Positions 15,919-24,923 of a stretch of DNA of 64,000 nucleotides are shown here, piece after piece (the first letter of the stretch is position 1; each line of letters opens with the position of its first letter). The notes below the pieces were generated by a model, which was not told the DNA's origin, ran no database searches, and saw only the letters and a list, made by a program, of their open reading frames with translations. The DNA is from Streptomyces chryseus (GTDB taxonomy: Bacteria > Actinomycetota > Actinomycetes > Streptomycetales > Streptomycetaceae): the NCBI RefSeq assembly GCF_014650755.1, contig NZ_BMVO01000015.1, positions 1 to 64,000 on the forward strand, given 5' to 3'. A program made the position numbers and the translations under genes.

Positions 15919-17166
15919 ATGACGTCCGACAGTTCCATCTCCGAGGCGGCCTCCGGGGCCGCTGCCCCGGCCCAGGCCGACGCAGCCGTGCGGCCGTATC
16001 CGTTCAGCACCGCCACGGGGCTGGGGCTGGACCCCCTGTACGGGTATCTGCGCGAGCGCGAACCGGTGGCGCGGGTCCTCATGCCGTACGGCGGCGAAGG
16101 CTGGATGGTGACCCGGCACGCCGACGCCAAACTGGTGCTCAGCGACCCGCGGTTCAGCATGGCGGCGGGCGCGGGCAGAGACATCCCCCGCCCCACGGAG
16201 CAATTGCTGGAGCCGGGCGGGCTGGTCGCGATGGACCCGCCCGAGCACACTCGGCTGCGCCGGCTCGCGGGCGGTGCGTTCACGCACCGGCGGGTGGAGG
16301 GCCTGCGTCCCTCGGTCACCGCGCTCGCGCACCGGCTCGTGGACGAGATGGTCGCCGCGGGCCCGACCGCCGACCTGCAGGAGGCGATCGCGCTGCCGGC
16401 GTCGATCGGCGTGATCTGCGAGCTGCTCGGGGTGGACTACGAGGACCGGCACATCTTCCAGCAGTTCTCCGACGCCCTGCTGTCGACCGCGCTGCCGCCC
16501 GAGGAGGTCAGGCGGGCGGGTGAGGAATTCGTCGCCTATCTGGCGCAGTTGGTCGCGGAGCGGCGCGAGTCGCCGACCGACGACCTGCTGGGGGCGATGG
16601 TCCAGGCGCGTGACGACGAGGACCGGCTGTCCGAGAACGAGCTGTACATGCTGGGCGCCGGCCTGCTGGTCGGCGGGTACGAGACGACCGCGACGCAAAT
16701 CGGGAACTTTGCGTACCTGCTGCTGCGCGACCGCCGGCTCTACGCGTCACTGGTCGAGGACCCGGGGCTGATCCGGGGGGCGGTGGAGGAACTGCTCCGT
16801 TTCACGCCGCTGACCACGGTGGACGGTTACGCGCGGATCGCGCTGGAGGACGTCATGGTCGGCGGCACTCTCATCCGCACCGGGGAGGCCGTGTTCACTT
16901 CCGTGGCCGCCGCCAATCTGGATCCGGAGGTCTTCCCCGATCCCGAGCGCCTCGACTTCACCCGGGAGCGCAACGCCCACCTGGGCTTCGGTCATGGCAT
17001 CCACTACTGCATGGGCGCCCCGCTGGCCCGGCTGGAGATCCAGGTGGTGCTGGAGGTCCTCACCCGACGGCTGCCCGGGCTGCGCCTGAGCGTCCCCGCG
17101 GCGGACGTGCGGTGGCAGCCGGGCCTGCTGTTGCGGGTGCCGGAGCGGCTGCCCGTCACATGGTGA
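15919..17166 (+). CDS. Cytochrome P450, CYP107/MycG-like macrolide epoxidase/hydroxylase
   Basis: A 415-residue P450. The heme loop is FGHGIHYCMGAPLARLE, the I-helix GLLVGGYETTATQIG and the ExxR helix EELLR. MycG of the mycinamicin pathway looks most alike (GLLVAGYESTTTQI, FGHGVHHCLGAPLARVE); it hydroxylates C-14 and epoxidises C-12/13 of the finished macrolide. A 12,13-epoxidase, as in chalcomycin or angolamycin, is the likely role here. ATG at 15919 follows AAAGG; the first 18 residues are an Ala/Ser-rich extension longer than in MycG. Its end overlaps the next gene by seven bases. Confidence 0.9.
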   Translation: MTSDSSISEAASGAAAPAQADAAVRPYPFSTATGLGLDPLYGYLREREPVARVLMPYGGEGWMVTRHADAKLVLSDPRFSMAAGAGRDIPRPTEQLLEPGGLVAMDPPEHTRLRRLAGGAFTHRRVEGLRPSVTALAHRLVDEMVAAGPTADLQEAIALPASIGVICELLGVDYEDRHIFQQFSDALLSTALPPEEVRRAGEEFVAYLAQLVAERRESPTDDLLGAMVQARDDEDRLSENELYMLGAGLLVGGYETTATQIGNFAYLLLRDRRLYASLVEDPGLIRGAVEELLRFTPLTTVDGYARIALEDVMVGGTLIRTGEAVFTSVAAANLDPEVFPDPERLDFTRERNAHLGFGHGIHYCMGAPLARLEIQVVLEVLTRRLPGLRLSVPAADVRWQPGLLLRVPERLPVTW

Positions 17167-18206
17167 ACGACCCGATGCCGAAGCGTGGGCCCCGTCCCGG
17201 AGCACGGGGGCCCGGCGGTACGGCGGAGGCGGGGCGGCGCGGCAGCGTCCTCGTCCTCGGCGGCGCCGGGTACATCGGTCGTCACGTATGCGCGGCGTTC
17301 GCCTCACGGAACCGTGACGTGGTGGTGGTGGGCCGTCGCCCGCCCGAGGAGCCCATGCCGTACCGCTGCGTCACCCTGGACCTGGCCGGTGCTGATCCCG
17401 CGGCGCTGGCCGCGGCGCTGGACGCGGCGCGTCCGGGCACGATCGTCAACGCCGTCGGGAGCATCTGGGGCCGTACCGACGAGCAGATGTGGTCCGCCAC
17501 CGCCGTACCCACACTGCGGCTGCTGGAGACGCTGGCGCTGATGACCACGCGGCCGCGGCTGGTGCACCTCGGCTCGGTGCTGGAGTACGGCCCGGTGAGG
17601 CCCGGCAGCTCGGTGGGCGCCGACGCCGTACCGCGCCCGGACACGGCGTACGGCAGGAGCAAGCTCGCCGCCAGCGAGGCAGTGCTGCGGGGCACGGCCG
17701 GCGGGTGGGTCGACGGCGTGGTGCTGCGGGTGTCCAACGTCTCGGGACCCGGCACACCGCGGATCAGCCTGCTGGGCCAGGTCGCCGAGCGACTGCTGGC
17801 GGCCGCCGGACGGAGCACGGAGGCCGTGGTAGAGCTGTCCCGGCTCCGCGCGCACCGGGACTACGTCGATGTCCGGGACGTGGCCGACGCCGTGGTTGCC
17901 GCCGCTTACGCACCGGCCGTCCCGGTCGCCGTCGGCATCGGGCGGGGCGAGGCGGTCGCCGTCCGCGATCTGGTCGACCTGTTCATCGAGGCGAGCGGCA
18001 CCCCGGCGCGGGTGGTGGAGCGCCCGGCCGCCGACCGGGCGTCCGGTCACCGGGACGACTGGCTACGGGTCGACATCGGCGCGGCACGCACCCTGCTGGG
18101 CTGGGAGCCGCGCCGTTCGCTGCAGGAGTCGGTCCGCGACTGCTGGAAAGCCCTGGCCCGCGCGCACCGGCTTCCCACCACCCCTTCGAAACCCTCTGGA
18201 GGTTGA
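17160..18206 (+). CDS. NDP-hexose ketoreductase/epimerase-type dehydrogenase
   Basis: A 348-residue extended short-chain dehydrogenase: GGAGYIGRHVCAAF gives the nucleotide site near residue 32, and YGRSK the catalytic Tyr and Lys, after VHLGSVLEYG. It falls with deoxysugar 4-ketoreductases of the EryBIV/TylCIV kind rather than with RmlB. Since TylD-like reduction is already covered by the gene at 11637, this one probably reduces the 4-keto group of the 2-deoxy sugar made by the 2,3-dehydratase. It lies beside the 3-aminotransferase, which supports an amino sugar such as angolosamine. ATG at 17160 overlaps the P450 stop, but GGAG is 14 bases away; ATG at 17175 is an alternative. Confidence 0.75.
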   Translation: MVNDPMPKRGPRPGARGPGGTAEAGRRGSVLVLGGAGYIGRHVCAAFASRNRDVVVVGRRPPEEPMPYRCVTLDLAGADPAALAAALDAARPGTIVNAVGSIWGRTDEQMWSATAVPTLRLLETLALMTTRPRLVHLGSVLEYGPVRPGSSVGADAVPRPDTAYGRSKLAASEAVLRGTAGGWVDGVVLRVSNVSGPGTPRISLLGQVAERLLAAAGRSTEAVVELSRLRAHRDYVDVRDVADAVVAAAYAPAVPVAVGIGRGEAVAVRDLVDLFIEASGTPARVVERPAADRASGHRDDWLRVDIGAARTLLGWEPRRSLQESVRDCWKALARAHRLPTTPSKPSGG

Positions 18207-18213
18207 GCTCTCC

Positions 18214-19335
18214 GTGAATACCTACGTCTGGGACTACCTGGCGGAATACCAGAATGAACGCGCGGATCTCCTCGACGCAGTCGAGACCGTCTTCGGCTCC
18301 GGGCAGTTGGTTCTCGGCCCCAGCGTGGACGGGTTCGAGAAGGAGTTCGCGGACTATCACGGCCTGCGCCACTGCGTCGGCGTCGACAACGGCACCAATG
18401 CCGTGAAGCTGGGTCTGCAGGCACTGGGGGTCGGCCCTGGGGACGAGGTCATCACCGTCTCCAACACGGCCGCCCCCACGGTGGTGGCCATCGACGGGGC
18501 CGGTGCCACACCCGTCTTCGTCGACGTCCGAGCCGACGACTACCTCATGGACACCGACCAGGTCGCGGAAGCCATCACTCCGCGCACCAAGGCACTCCTG
18601 CCGGTGCACCTGTACGGGCAGTGCGTCGACATGGGGCCCTTGCGCGCCCTGGCCGCAGAGCACGGCCTGGTGGTGCTGGAGGACTGCGCCCAGGCGCACG
18701 GCGCCCGCCACCACGGCGAACTGGCGGGCACGCTGGGCGACGCCGCCGCCTTCTCGTTCTACCCGACGAAGGTCCTCGGCGCGTACGGCGACGGCGGGGC
18801 GGTGGTGACTGACGACGCGGACGTGGACCGTGCGCTGCGCAGTCTGCGCTACTACGGAATGGAGGACGTGTACTACGTCGTGCGGACGCCGGGCCACAAC
18901 AGCCGGCTCGACGAGGTGCAGGCGGAGATCCTGCGCCGCAAGCTCACCCGCCTCGACCGCTACATCGAGGGCCGGCGCGCGGTCGCCAGGCGGTACGCCG
19001 AGGGGCTCGCGGACCTGACGGGGCCCGGCGGGCTGGTGCTGCCGTCCGTCAGGGAGGGCAACGACCACGTGTATTACGTGTACGTCGTCCGCCATCCGCG
19101 CCGTGACGAGATCATCGAGGCGCTGAAGTCGTACGGGGTCTTCCTCAACATCAGTTATCCGTGGCCGGTGCACACCATGACGGGCTTCGCACACCTGGGG
19201 TACGCCAAGGGCTCGCTGCCGGTCACGGAGCGGCTGGCGGACGAGATCTTCTCGCTGCCGATGTACCCGGCACTCGCCCCTGATGTACAGGACAAGGTGA
19301 TCGCGGCCGTGCACGAGGTGCTGGGCGCGGCCTGA
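18214..19335 (+). CDS. dTDP-3-keto-6-deoxyhexose 3-aminotransferase, DesV/TylB-like
   Basis: A 373-residue PLP enzyme of the DegT/DnrJ/EryC1 family. The Schiff-base Lys is in FSFYPTKVLGAYGDGG (near residue 187), and EDCAQAHGA holds the Asp that touches the PLP ring nitrogen. TylB and DesV add an amino group at C-3 during mycaminose and desosamine synthesis; the N terminus (YVWDYLAEYQNERADLL) fits this subgroup. With the 2,3-dehydratase it could supply a 2-deoxy-3-amino sugar. The partner N,N-dimethyltransferase is not in the window. GTG at 18214 follows GGAGG at 18198-18202. This is the last gene of the macrolide cluster on this side. Confidence 0.9.
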   Translation: MNTYVWDYLAEYQNERADLLDAVETVFGSGQLVLGPSVDGFEKEFADYHGLRHCVGVDNGTNAVKLGLQALGVGPGDEVITVSNTAAPTVVAIDGAGATPVFVDVRADDYLMDTDQVAEAITPRTKALLPVHLYGQCVDMGPLRALAAEHGLVVLEDCAQAHGARHHGELAGTLGDAAAFSFYPTKVLGAYGDGGAVVTDDADVDRALRSLRYYGMEDVYYVVRTPGHNSRLDEVQAEILRRKLTRLDRYIEGRRAVARRYAEGLADLTGPGGLVLPSVREGNDHVYYVYVVRHPRRDEIIEALKSYGVFLNISYPWPVHTMTGFAHLGYAKGSLPVTERLADEIFSLPMYPALAPDVQDKVIAAVHEVLGAA

Positions 19336-19655
19336 GGGCTTCGTACCATTGCCGACGCACTTGTTACTGAGCTTGTAAGCGTGGTGTCGTCAGTGGTGGG
19401 CGCGTGCGTGACTGTCCTTGGGCGTCTTCGCAGAGAAGAGGCCCTTTTGGTCACAGAACCACGGGCTGAGGGGCGCAAGGTAGAGGACTTCAAGAAGGGG
19501 TCTCTCTATGTCGGCGCCGCGACAGACAGCCCCCTACCTGCATCGAGAAGCACCTGATACCCCATCAGAACGAGCGTCAAATGAGCGTCACGAGCGCCGT
19601 GATATCGCCCGTAACGCCCACAATGCACATAAATGCGCACTCACAAAACCCCAGG
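19336..19655. other. Non-coding right border of macrolide cluster
   Basis: A 320-bp stretch between the last cluster gene and the convergent core gene. It is clearly less GC-rich than either side (AATGCACATAAATGCGCAC, for example). A 58-codon frame runs from GTG 19381 to TGA 19557, but its third positions are far less GC-biased than in real genes here and I recognise nothing in it. No clear terminator hairpin, tRNA or attachment-site repeat was seen. It may be a recombination scar left when the cluster joined the core chromosome. Confidence 0.4.
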
Positions 19656-21020
19656 TCAGGAGGACTTTGCGATGGGTTCAAGGATCGCCACGCACTCCAC
19701 ATGGTGCGTCATCGGGAAGAGGTCGAACGCCCGCAGCGTCCGCACCTTGTAGCCGTTGTCCGCGAAGTACGCCAGGTCGCGCGCCAGCGCCGCCGGGTCG
19801 CAGGCCACGTACGCGATGCGGCGGGCGCCCAGGGTGGTCAGGTGCTTGACCGTCTGCTTGCCGGCTCCCGCGCGGGGCGGGTCCAGGACGATCAGGTCGA
19901 CGTCCGTGATGCCGGTGCGCGGCAGGACCTGCTCGACCTTGCCCTGCTCGATGCGGACCCGCTCGAACCCCTGGAGGTTGTGCCGGGCGTCCTCCACCGC
20001 TCGCTTGCTCGTCTCGATGCCGAGCACCGCGCCCTGGTCGCCCACCCGGTCCGCGATCGCGCCCGCGAACAGGCCGACCCCGCAGTAGAGGTCGAGAGCC
20101 GAGTCGCCCTTGCGGGGCAGCAGGCCCTGCATGACGGCGCGCATCAGGGTGTCCGCGGCCTGCGGATGGACCTGCCAGAAGCCGCCCATGCCGACGCGGT
20201 ACGTGCGCCCGTCCGCCCGCTCGCGCACGAAGGCGCGGCCGTGCACCCGGTGCACTCCGCCGTCCTTCTCCTCCACGCGCAGGACCGACACCGGCTTGTC
20301 GAGCTCCACCAGCGGCAGGCGGCCGCCCGGTCGCGGCGTGAGGACGACCTGGCGGTCGTTCGAGCCGGTGGCCGCGATCGCCTCGACCGACGCCATCTGC
20401 GGCCAGTCCTGCTTCTCGATGCCGAGTTCGCTGACGCCCGGTGCGGCGATCATGCAGTGGTCGATGGGCTGTACGTCGTGCGAGCGGTGCTTGCGCAGCC
20501 CCGCCCGGCCCTCGGCGTCCACGGCGTACTGCACGCGCGTGCGCCACGCCGGCACCTCGCCCTGCGGGAGCTTGTCGCCGGGCGCCGGCATGACCGTGCC
20601 GTCCCAGCCCGCCTCCTCCGGCGTGAGGCCCGCGAGGCGCAGGAGCTGCTCCGCGACGACCTCGCCCTTGAGCCGCCGCTGCGCGCCGGGCTTGGCGTGC
20701 TGCCAGTCGCAGCCGCCGCACTTGCCGGGTCCGGCGAACGGGCACGGGGCCTCGACGCGGTCCTTCGACGCCTCGATGACCTCGACCGCGTCCGCGCGCA
20801 GGTAGCGGGAGGTCTCGCCGCCGTCCGTCACGCGGGCGCGGACCTTCTCGCCGGGCAGCGTGTGCCGTACGAACAGCACCCGGCCCTCGTCGGTGCGGGC
20901 GATGCAGTGGCCGCCGTGGGCGACCGGGCCGACCTCGACCTCGTACTCGGTTCCGACCAGGGAATCGGCCGGCTCGGCCGGCTGCGCCGCTTCCTTCGAG
21001 TCCTTGGGTACTGACTGCAT
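19656..21020 (-). CDS. TRAM-domain RNA (uracil-5-)methyltransferase, TrmA/RlmD family
   Basis: A 454-residue class I RNA methyltransferase. An N-terminal TRAM (OB-fold) domain covers residues 22-85. An iron-sulfur cluster Cys set is visible as CPFAGPGKCGGCDW (near residue 93) plus a later Cys. The SAM motif is DLYCGVGLFAG; VLDPPRAGAG follows, and the catalytic nucleophile motif is YVACDPAALARD. Such enzymes make 5-methyluridine in rRNA or tRNA; the exact target cannot be read. It is a conserved core gene and marks the end of the macrolide cluster. Confidence 0.9.
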   Translation of the reverse strand: MQSVPKDSKEAAQPAEPADSLVGTEYEVEVGPVAHGGHCIARTDEGRVLFVRHTLPGEKVRARVTDGGETSRYLRADAVEVIEASKDRVEAPCPFAGPGKCGGCDWQHAKPGAQRRLKGEVVAEQLLRLAGLTPEEAGWDGTVMPAPGDKLPQGEVPAWRTRVQYAVDAEGRAGLRKHRSHDVQPIDHCMIAAPGVSELGIEKQDWPQMASVEAIAATGSNDRQVVLTPRPGGRLPLVELDKPVSVLRVEEKDGGVHRVHGRAFVRERADGRTYRVGMGGFWQVHPQAADTLMRAVMQGLLPRKGDSALDLYCGVGLFAGAIADRVGDQGAVLGIETSKRAVEDARHNLQGFERVRIEQGKVEQVLPRTGITDVDLIVLDPPRAGAGKQTVKHLTTLGARRIAYVACDPAALARDLAYFADNGYKVRTLRAFDLFPMTHHVECVAILEPIAKSS

Positions 21021-21122
21021 GACGGGGTGACTCCAGGGATCAAAGGGGTACGGCCGGACTTCAGCCCACCAGTCTACGTGGGTGTCGTCCGGCCGTTCAC
21101 CACAGCGAAGTCGGGAGCGAGG

Positions 21123-23174
21123 TCAGCGCTTGCCGCCGCTGTTCTCCTTCGGGCGGCGGTCCACCGGACCGCGCCGTACGGCGCCGGGCGCGTTCCACTC
21201 CTGGCGCTTCTTCGCCCGCTCCTTCGCGAGCTCCGAGGACTGCAGCTGGTACGGCACCGAGGTGACCATCACCCCCGGTGTGAACAGCAGCCGGCCCTTC
21301 AGCCGCAGCGCGCTCTGGTTGTGCAGCAGGTGCTCGTACCAGTGGCCGACCACGTACTCCGGGATGTAGACGCTGATCGCGTCCCGCGGGCTCTCCCGCC
21401 GCAGCCCCTTCACGTAGTCGATGATCGGCCGCGTGATCTCGCGGTAGGGCGAGTCGAGGATCTTCAACGGCACGTTGATGCCGCGCCGCTCCCACTCCTC
21501 CTTGAGCGCCTTCGTCTCGGCCGGGTCGACGCTGATGCTCAGCGCCTCCAGCTTGTCCGAGCGCGTCAGCTTGGCGAAGGCGAGCGCCCGCAGCGTCGGC
21601 TTGTGGACCTTGGAGACCAGGACGATGGAGTGCACGCGGGACGGCCGGACGCTGTCGTCCGAGGGGCCCTCGTCGGCGGCGATCTCCTCGGCGACCCGGT
21701 CGTAGTGCTTACGGATCGCGCTCATCGTCCCGTAGAAGATCACCATGCCGAGCAGCGCGACCCACGCGCCGTGCGTGAACTTGGTGGCCAGTACGACGAC
21801 GAGCACCAGGCCCGTGAAGAAGGCGCCGAAGGTGTTGATCGCCCGCGAGCGGACCATGCGGCGGCGGGCGGCCTGGTCCTTCTCGGTGCGCAGGTAGCGG
21901 TTCCAGTGCCGGACCATGCCGATCTGGCTGAGCGTGAAGGAGACGAAGACGCCGACGATGTAGAGCTGGATCAGCCGGGTCGAGTCGGCGCCGTACAGCC
22001 ACACCAGCAGGATGGCCGCGCCGGCGAGCAGGACGATGCCGTTCGAGAAGGCGAGGCGGTCGCCGCGGGTGTGCAGCTGGCGCGGCAGGTAGCGGTCCTG
22101 CGCGAGGATCGAGCCGAGCAGCGGGAAGCCGTTGTACGCCGTGTTGGCGGCCAGGAAGAGCACGAGCGCGGTGGCCGCCGCGAGCAGGACGAAGAAGAAC
22201 GTTCCGTCGCCGAACACGGCGGCCGCGACCTGCGAGATCACCGGGTCCTGCACGTAGTCCTCGCCGACGGCGGTGCCGTTGAGCAGCAGGTCCTTCGCGG
22301 GGTTCTCGGCCATCTTGACGTCGGTGGCCATGGCGAGACCGATGATGCCGCAGAACATCGTGACGGCCAGGGCGCCCATCAGGGCGAGCGTCGAGGCGGC
22401 GTTCCTGCTCTTGGGCTTGCGGAAGGCAGGTACACCGTTGCTGATCGCCTCGACGCCCGTGAGCGCCGCGCAGCCGGAGGAGAAGGCGCGCAGCAGGAGG
22501 AAGACGAGGGCGAAGCCGGCCAGGCCCTGGTGCTCGGGCTTGATCTCGAAGTCCGAGGTCGGCGCGTGCATGGTGTCGCCCATGACGACGGAGCGGTAGG
22601 CGCCCCAGGCGATCATGAGGAAGACGCCGGCCACGAAGACGTACGTCGGGATGGCGAAGAGCTTGCCGGACTCCTTCACGCCGCGCAGGTTCATGAGCGT
22701 CAGCAGCACGATGATGCCGATCGCGCACAGCACCTTGTGCTCGACGACGAAGGGGATGGCCGAGCCGAGGTTCTCGACGCCCGACGAGATCGACACGGCG
22801 ACCGTGAGGACGTAGTCGACGAGCAGGGCGCTGGCGACGGTGAGGCCCGCCTTGGGGCCGAGGTTGGTGTTGGCGACCTCGTAGTCACCGCCACCGCTCG
22901 GGTAGGCGTGCACGTTCTGGCGGTACGAGGCCACCACGGTGAACATCAGCACCACGACGGCGACCGCGATCCACGGGCTGAAGTGGTACGCCGACACACC
23001 CGCGATGGAGAGCACCAGGAGCACTTCGCCCGGTGCGTACGCCACGGAGGAGAGCGGGTCGGAGGCGAAGACGGGAAGTGCGATGCGCTTGGGGAGAAGG
23101 GTCTCTCCCAGCTTGTCGCTGCGCAGCGCCCGGCCGATCAGGATCCGTTTGGGCACGTCGGTCAGTTTGGACAC
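21123..23174 (-). CDS. APC-family permease, KimA-like probable potassium transporter
   Basis: A 683-residue membrane protein. Residues 40-480 hold about 12 hydrophobic segments of the amino acid-polyamine-organocation fold, with the early motif FASDPLSSVAYAPGEVLLVL. A cytoplasmic C-terminal domain of about 200 residues follows and ends in a basic tail. This layout matches KimA, the c-di-AMP-controlled potassium importer, better than plain amino acid permeases. Two TrkA/RCK potassium-regulator genes lie just upstream, divergently, and support the call. GTG at 23174 (SKLTDVPKRILIG) is the likely start; an ATG at 23219 would add 15 unlikely residues. Amino acid transport cannot be ruled out. Confidence 0.8.
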   Translation of the reverse strand: MSKLTDVPKRILIGRALRSDKLGETLLPKRIALPVFASDPLSSVAYAPGEVLLVLSIAGVSAYHFSPWIAVAVVVLMFTVVASYRQNVHAYPSGGGDYEVANTNLGPKAGLTVASALLVDYVLTVAVSISSGVENLGSAIPFVVEHKVLCAIGIIVLLTLMNLRGVKESGKLFAIPTYVFVAGVFLMIAWGAYRSVVMGDTMHAPTSDFEIKPEHQGLAGFALVFLLLRAFSSGCAALTGVEAISNGVPAFRKPKSRNAASTLALMGALAVTMFCGIIGLAMATDVKMAENPAKDLLLNGTAVGEDYVQDPVISQVAAAVFGDGTFFFVLLAAATALVLFLAANTAYNGFPLLGSILAQDRYLPRQLHTRGDRLAFSNGIVLLAGAAILLVWLYGADSTRLIQLYIVGVFVSFTLSQIGMVRHWNRYLRTEKDQAARRRMVRSRAINTFGAFFTGLVLVVVLATKFTHGAWVALLGMVIFYGTMSAIRKHYDRVAEEIAADEGPSDDSVRPSRVHSIVLVSKVHKPTLRALAFAKLTRSDKLEALSISVDPAETKALKEEWERRGINVPLKILDSPYREITRPIIDYVKGLRRESPRDAISVYIPEYVVGHWYEHLLHNQSALRLKGRLLFTPGVMVTSVPYQLQSSELAKERAKKRQEWNAPGAVRRGPVDRRPKENSGGKR

Positions 23175-23497
23175 GCAGAGGATCGTAAGCGTTCGAAAAG
23201 GGCATCGCCCACCCACCACCCCCCACCGTCACCGAATCTCCTGCTGGTGCGTCCGTCTCCCTGCCTTCCCGACACTCCTGGGCGACCCGGATCACTCCGG
23301 AGCAACCCGGAATGGACCCCGAGACGTCCTACGTGATCGATGACGCGTTCGGCGTTGCCGCTACGGTGGACGAAGACAGGGGCGAGGCAGCAGTGGGCAC
23401 GAGTGCCCATGCCTCCCCCGGTGAGCCGGGAAGGACGATGTGAGCAGGGTGTTTGTGCAGGTCAGCGGGGCGACCAGGAGTGCGGGGTAACGGGACG
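23175..23497. promoter_or_regulatory. Divergent promoter region, permease and TrkA genes
   Basis: These 323 bp separate the KimA-like permease from the two TrkA genes and should hold both promoters. I looked for a ydaO-type riboswitch, because KimA genes often carry one, and did not see its conserved ACCCGTCAGC or GGGTGAATC blocks. No other clear structure was found. Confidence 0.5.
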
Positions 23498-24169
23498 ATG
23501 CACGTCGTCATCATGGGCTGCGGGCGAGTGGGAGCCGCTCTCGCGCAGAACCTGGAACAACAGGGGCACACGGTCGCCGTGATCGACCGGGACCCCACGG
23601 CCTTCCGCCGCCTGGGTTCCGGTTTCGGCGGCCGCAGGGTCACCGGGGTCGGCTTCGACCAGGACACCCTCCGCGAGGCGGGCATCGAGGACGCCGGCGC
23701 TTTCGCGGCGGTGAGCAGCGGCGACAACTCCAACATCATCGCGGCCCGGGTGGCCCGCGAGATGTTCGCCATCGAGAACGTCGCGGCCCGCATCTACGAC
23801 CCGCGCCGCGCCGAGGTCTACCAGCGCCTCGGCATCCCGACCGTGGCCACGGTCCGCTGGACCGCCGACCAGATGCTGCGCCGGCTGCTGCCGTCGGGCG
23901 CCGAGCCGCTGTGGCGCGACCCGAGCGGCGTCGTGCAGCTCGCGGAGGTGCACACCTCCCCCGCCTGGATCGGCCACAAGATCAGCCGGCTCCAGGAGGA
24001 GACCGGCGTACGCGTCGCGTTCCTCACCCGGCTGGGCGAGGCGGTGCTGCCGACCTCCCAGACCGTGCTCCAGGAAGGCGACCTCGTGCACGTGATGATG
24101 CGTACGGACGAGATCGCGAAGGTCGAGGCGGCCTGCTCGCACGGCCCCGAGGAAGGCGGTCACGCATGA
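23498..24169 (+). CDS. TrkA/RCK potassium uptake regulatory protein (first)
   Basis: A 223-residue cytoplasmic RCK protein. Residues 1-135 are a Rossmann RCK_N domain with MGCGRVGAALAQNL and an acidic residue at the end of strand 2 (VIDRDP), so NAD(H) binding is likely. An RCK_C domain with HTSPAWIGHKIS follows. These subunits gate potassium channels or transporters and sense nucleotides. ATG at 23498 is the natural start. It overlaps the second TrkA gene by four bases (ATGA), so the two are made together, like the CeoB/CeoC pair of other actinobacteria. The likely partner is the divergent KimA-like permease. Confidence 0.88.
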   Translation: MHVVIMGCGRVGAALAQNLEQQGHTVAVIDRDPTAFRRLGSGFGGRRVTGVGFDQDTLREAGIEDAGAFAAVSSGDNSNIIAARVAREMFAIENVAARIYDPRRAEVYQRLGIPTVATVRWTADQMLRRLLPSGAEPLWRDPSGVVQLAEVHTSPAWIGHKISRLQEETGVRVAFLTRLGEAVLPTSQTVLQEGDLVHVMMRTDEIAKVEAACSHGPEEGGHA

Positions 24170-24843
24170 GGGTCGCTATTGCCGGAGCCGGCGCGGTGGG
24201 GCGTTCCATCGCGGGCGAGCTGCTGGAGAACGGGCACGAGGTCCTGCTCATCGACAAGGCGCCGACCGCCATCTCGGTGGAGCGCGTGCCGCTCGCCGAG
24301 TGGCTGCTGGCCGACGCCTGCGAGATCACCTCGCTCGACGAGGCGGCGCTCCAGCGCTGCAACGTGGTGATCGCGGCGACCGGCGACGACAAGGTCAACC
24401 TGGTCGTCTCGCTGCTCGCGAAGACCGAGTACGGCGTGCCGCGGGTGGTCGCCCGCGTCAACAATCCCAAGAACGAGTGGCTGTTCACCGAGGCCTGGGG
24501 CGTCGACGTCGCGGTCTCCACCCCGCGTCTGATGTCGGCGCTGGTCGAGGAGGCGGTGAGCGTGGGCGATCTCGTACGGCTGCTCCGCTTCAGCCACGGC
24601 GACGCCAACCTCGTCGAGCTGACGCTGCCGCCCGAGTCGGCGCTGGCGGGCACGCAGGTCGGGGACGTGGACTGGCCCGAGGACACCTCGCTGGTCACGA
24701 TCATCCGCGGTACGCGCGTCCTCACGCCGAACCAGGAGGAGACCCTGGAGGCAGGCGACGAGCTGCTGTTCGTGGCCGCGCAGGCGCGCGAGGAGCAGCT
24801 GGAGGACCTGCTGTCGGTCCGCAAGGAGGAGGCGGCGGGCTGA
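24166..24843 (+). CDS. TrkA/RCK potassium uptake regulatory protein (second)
   Basis: A 225-residue paralogue of its upstream neighbour. RCK_N has IAGAGAVGRSIAGELLENGHEVLLIDK (glycine loop plus acidic strand end), and RCK_C covers about residues 140-220 with VELTLPPESALAG. The two coupled genes probably give a hetero-oligomeric gating ring. ATG at 24166 overlaps the stop of the first gene. A strong hairpin follows 23 bp after its stop. Confidence 0.88.
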   Translation: MRVAIAGAGAVGRSIAGELLENGHEVLLIDKAPTAISVERVPLAEWLLADACEITSLDEAALQRCNVVIAATGDDKVNLVVSLLAKTEYGVPRVVARVNNPKNEWLFTEAWGVDVAVSTPRLMSALVEEAVSVGDLVRLLRFSHGDANLVELTLPPESALAGTQVGDVDWPEDTSLVTIIRGTRVLTPNQEETLEAGDELLFVAAQAREEQLEDLLSVRKEEAAG

Positions 24844-24866
24844 CGTCCCGGCGTACGCACGAGCGT

Positions 24867-24909
24867 GTGAGCGGGGCCCGGAACCATGACGGTTCCGGGC
24901 CCCGCTCAC
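24867..24909. terminator. Bidirectional terminator hairpin
   Basis: A perfect 19-bp stem (24867-24885 with 24891-24909) and a 5-nt loop lie between the convergent TrkA and DUF3159 genes. There is no T-tract, as is common in Streptomyces. Confidence 0.88.
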
Positions 24910-24923
24910 GTGGGTACGACGAA

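Noticed and set aside
19381..19557. 58-codon frame in the cluster's right border
   Set aside because: Third-position GC is far lower than in real genes here, there is no ribosome site and no recognisable product; kept only as part of the non-coding border.
23175..23497. Possible c-di-AMP riboswitch before the KimA-like permease
   Set aside because: Expected because KimA genes often have one, but the conserved ydaO blocks were not found on the minus strand here.
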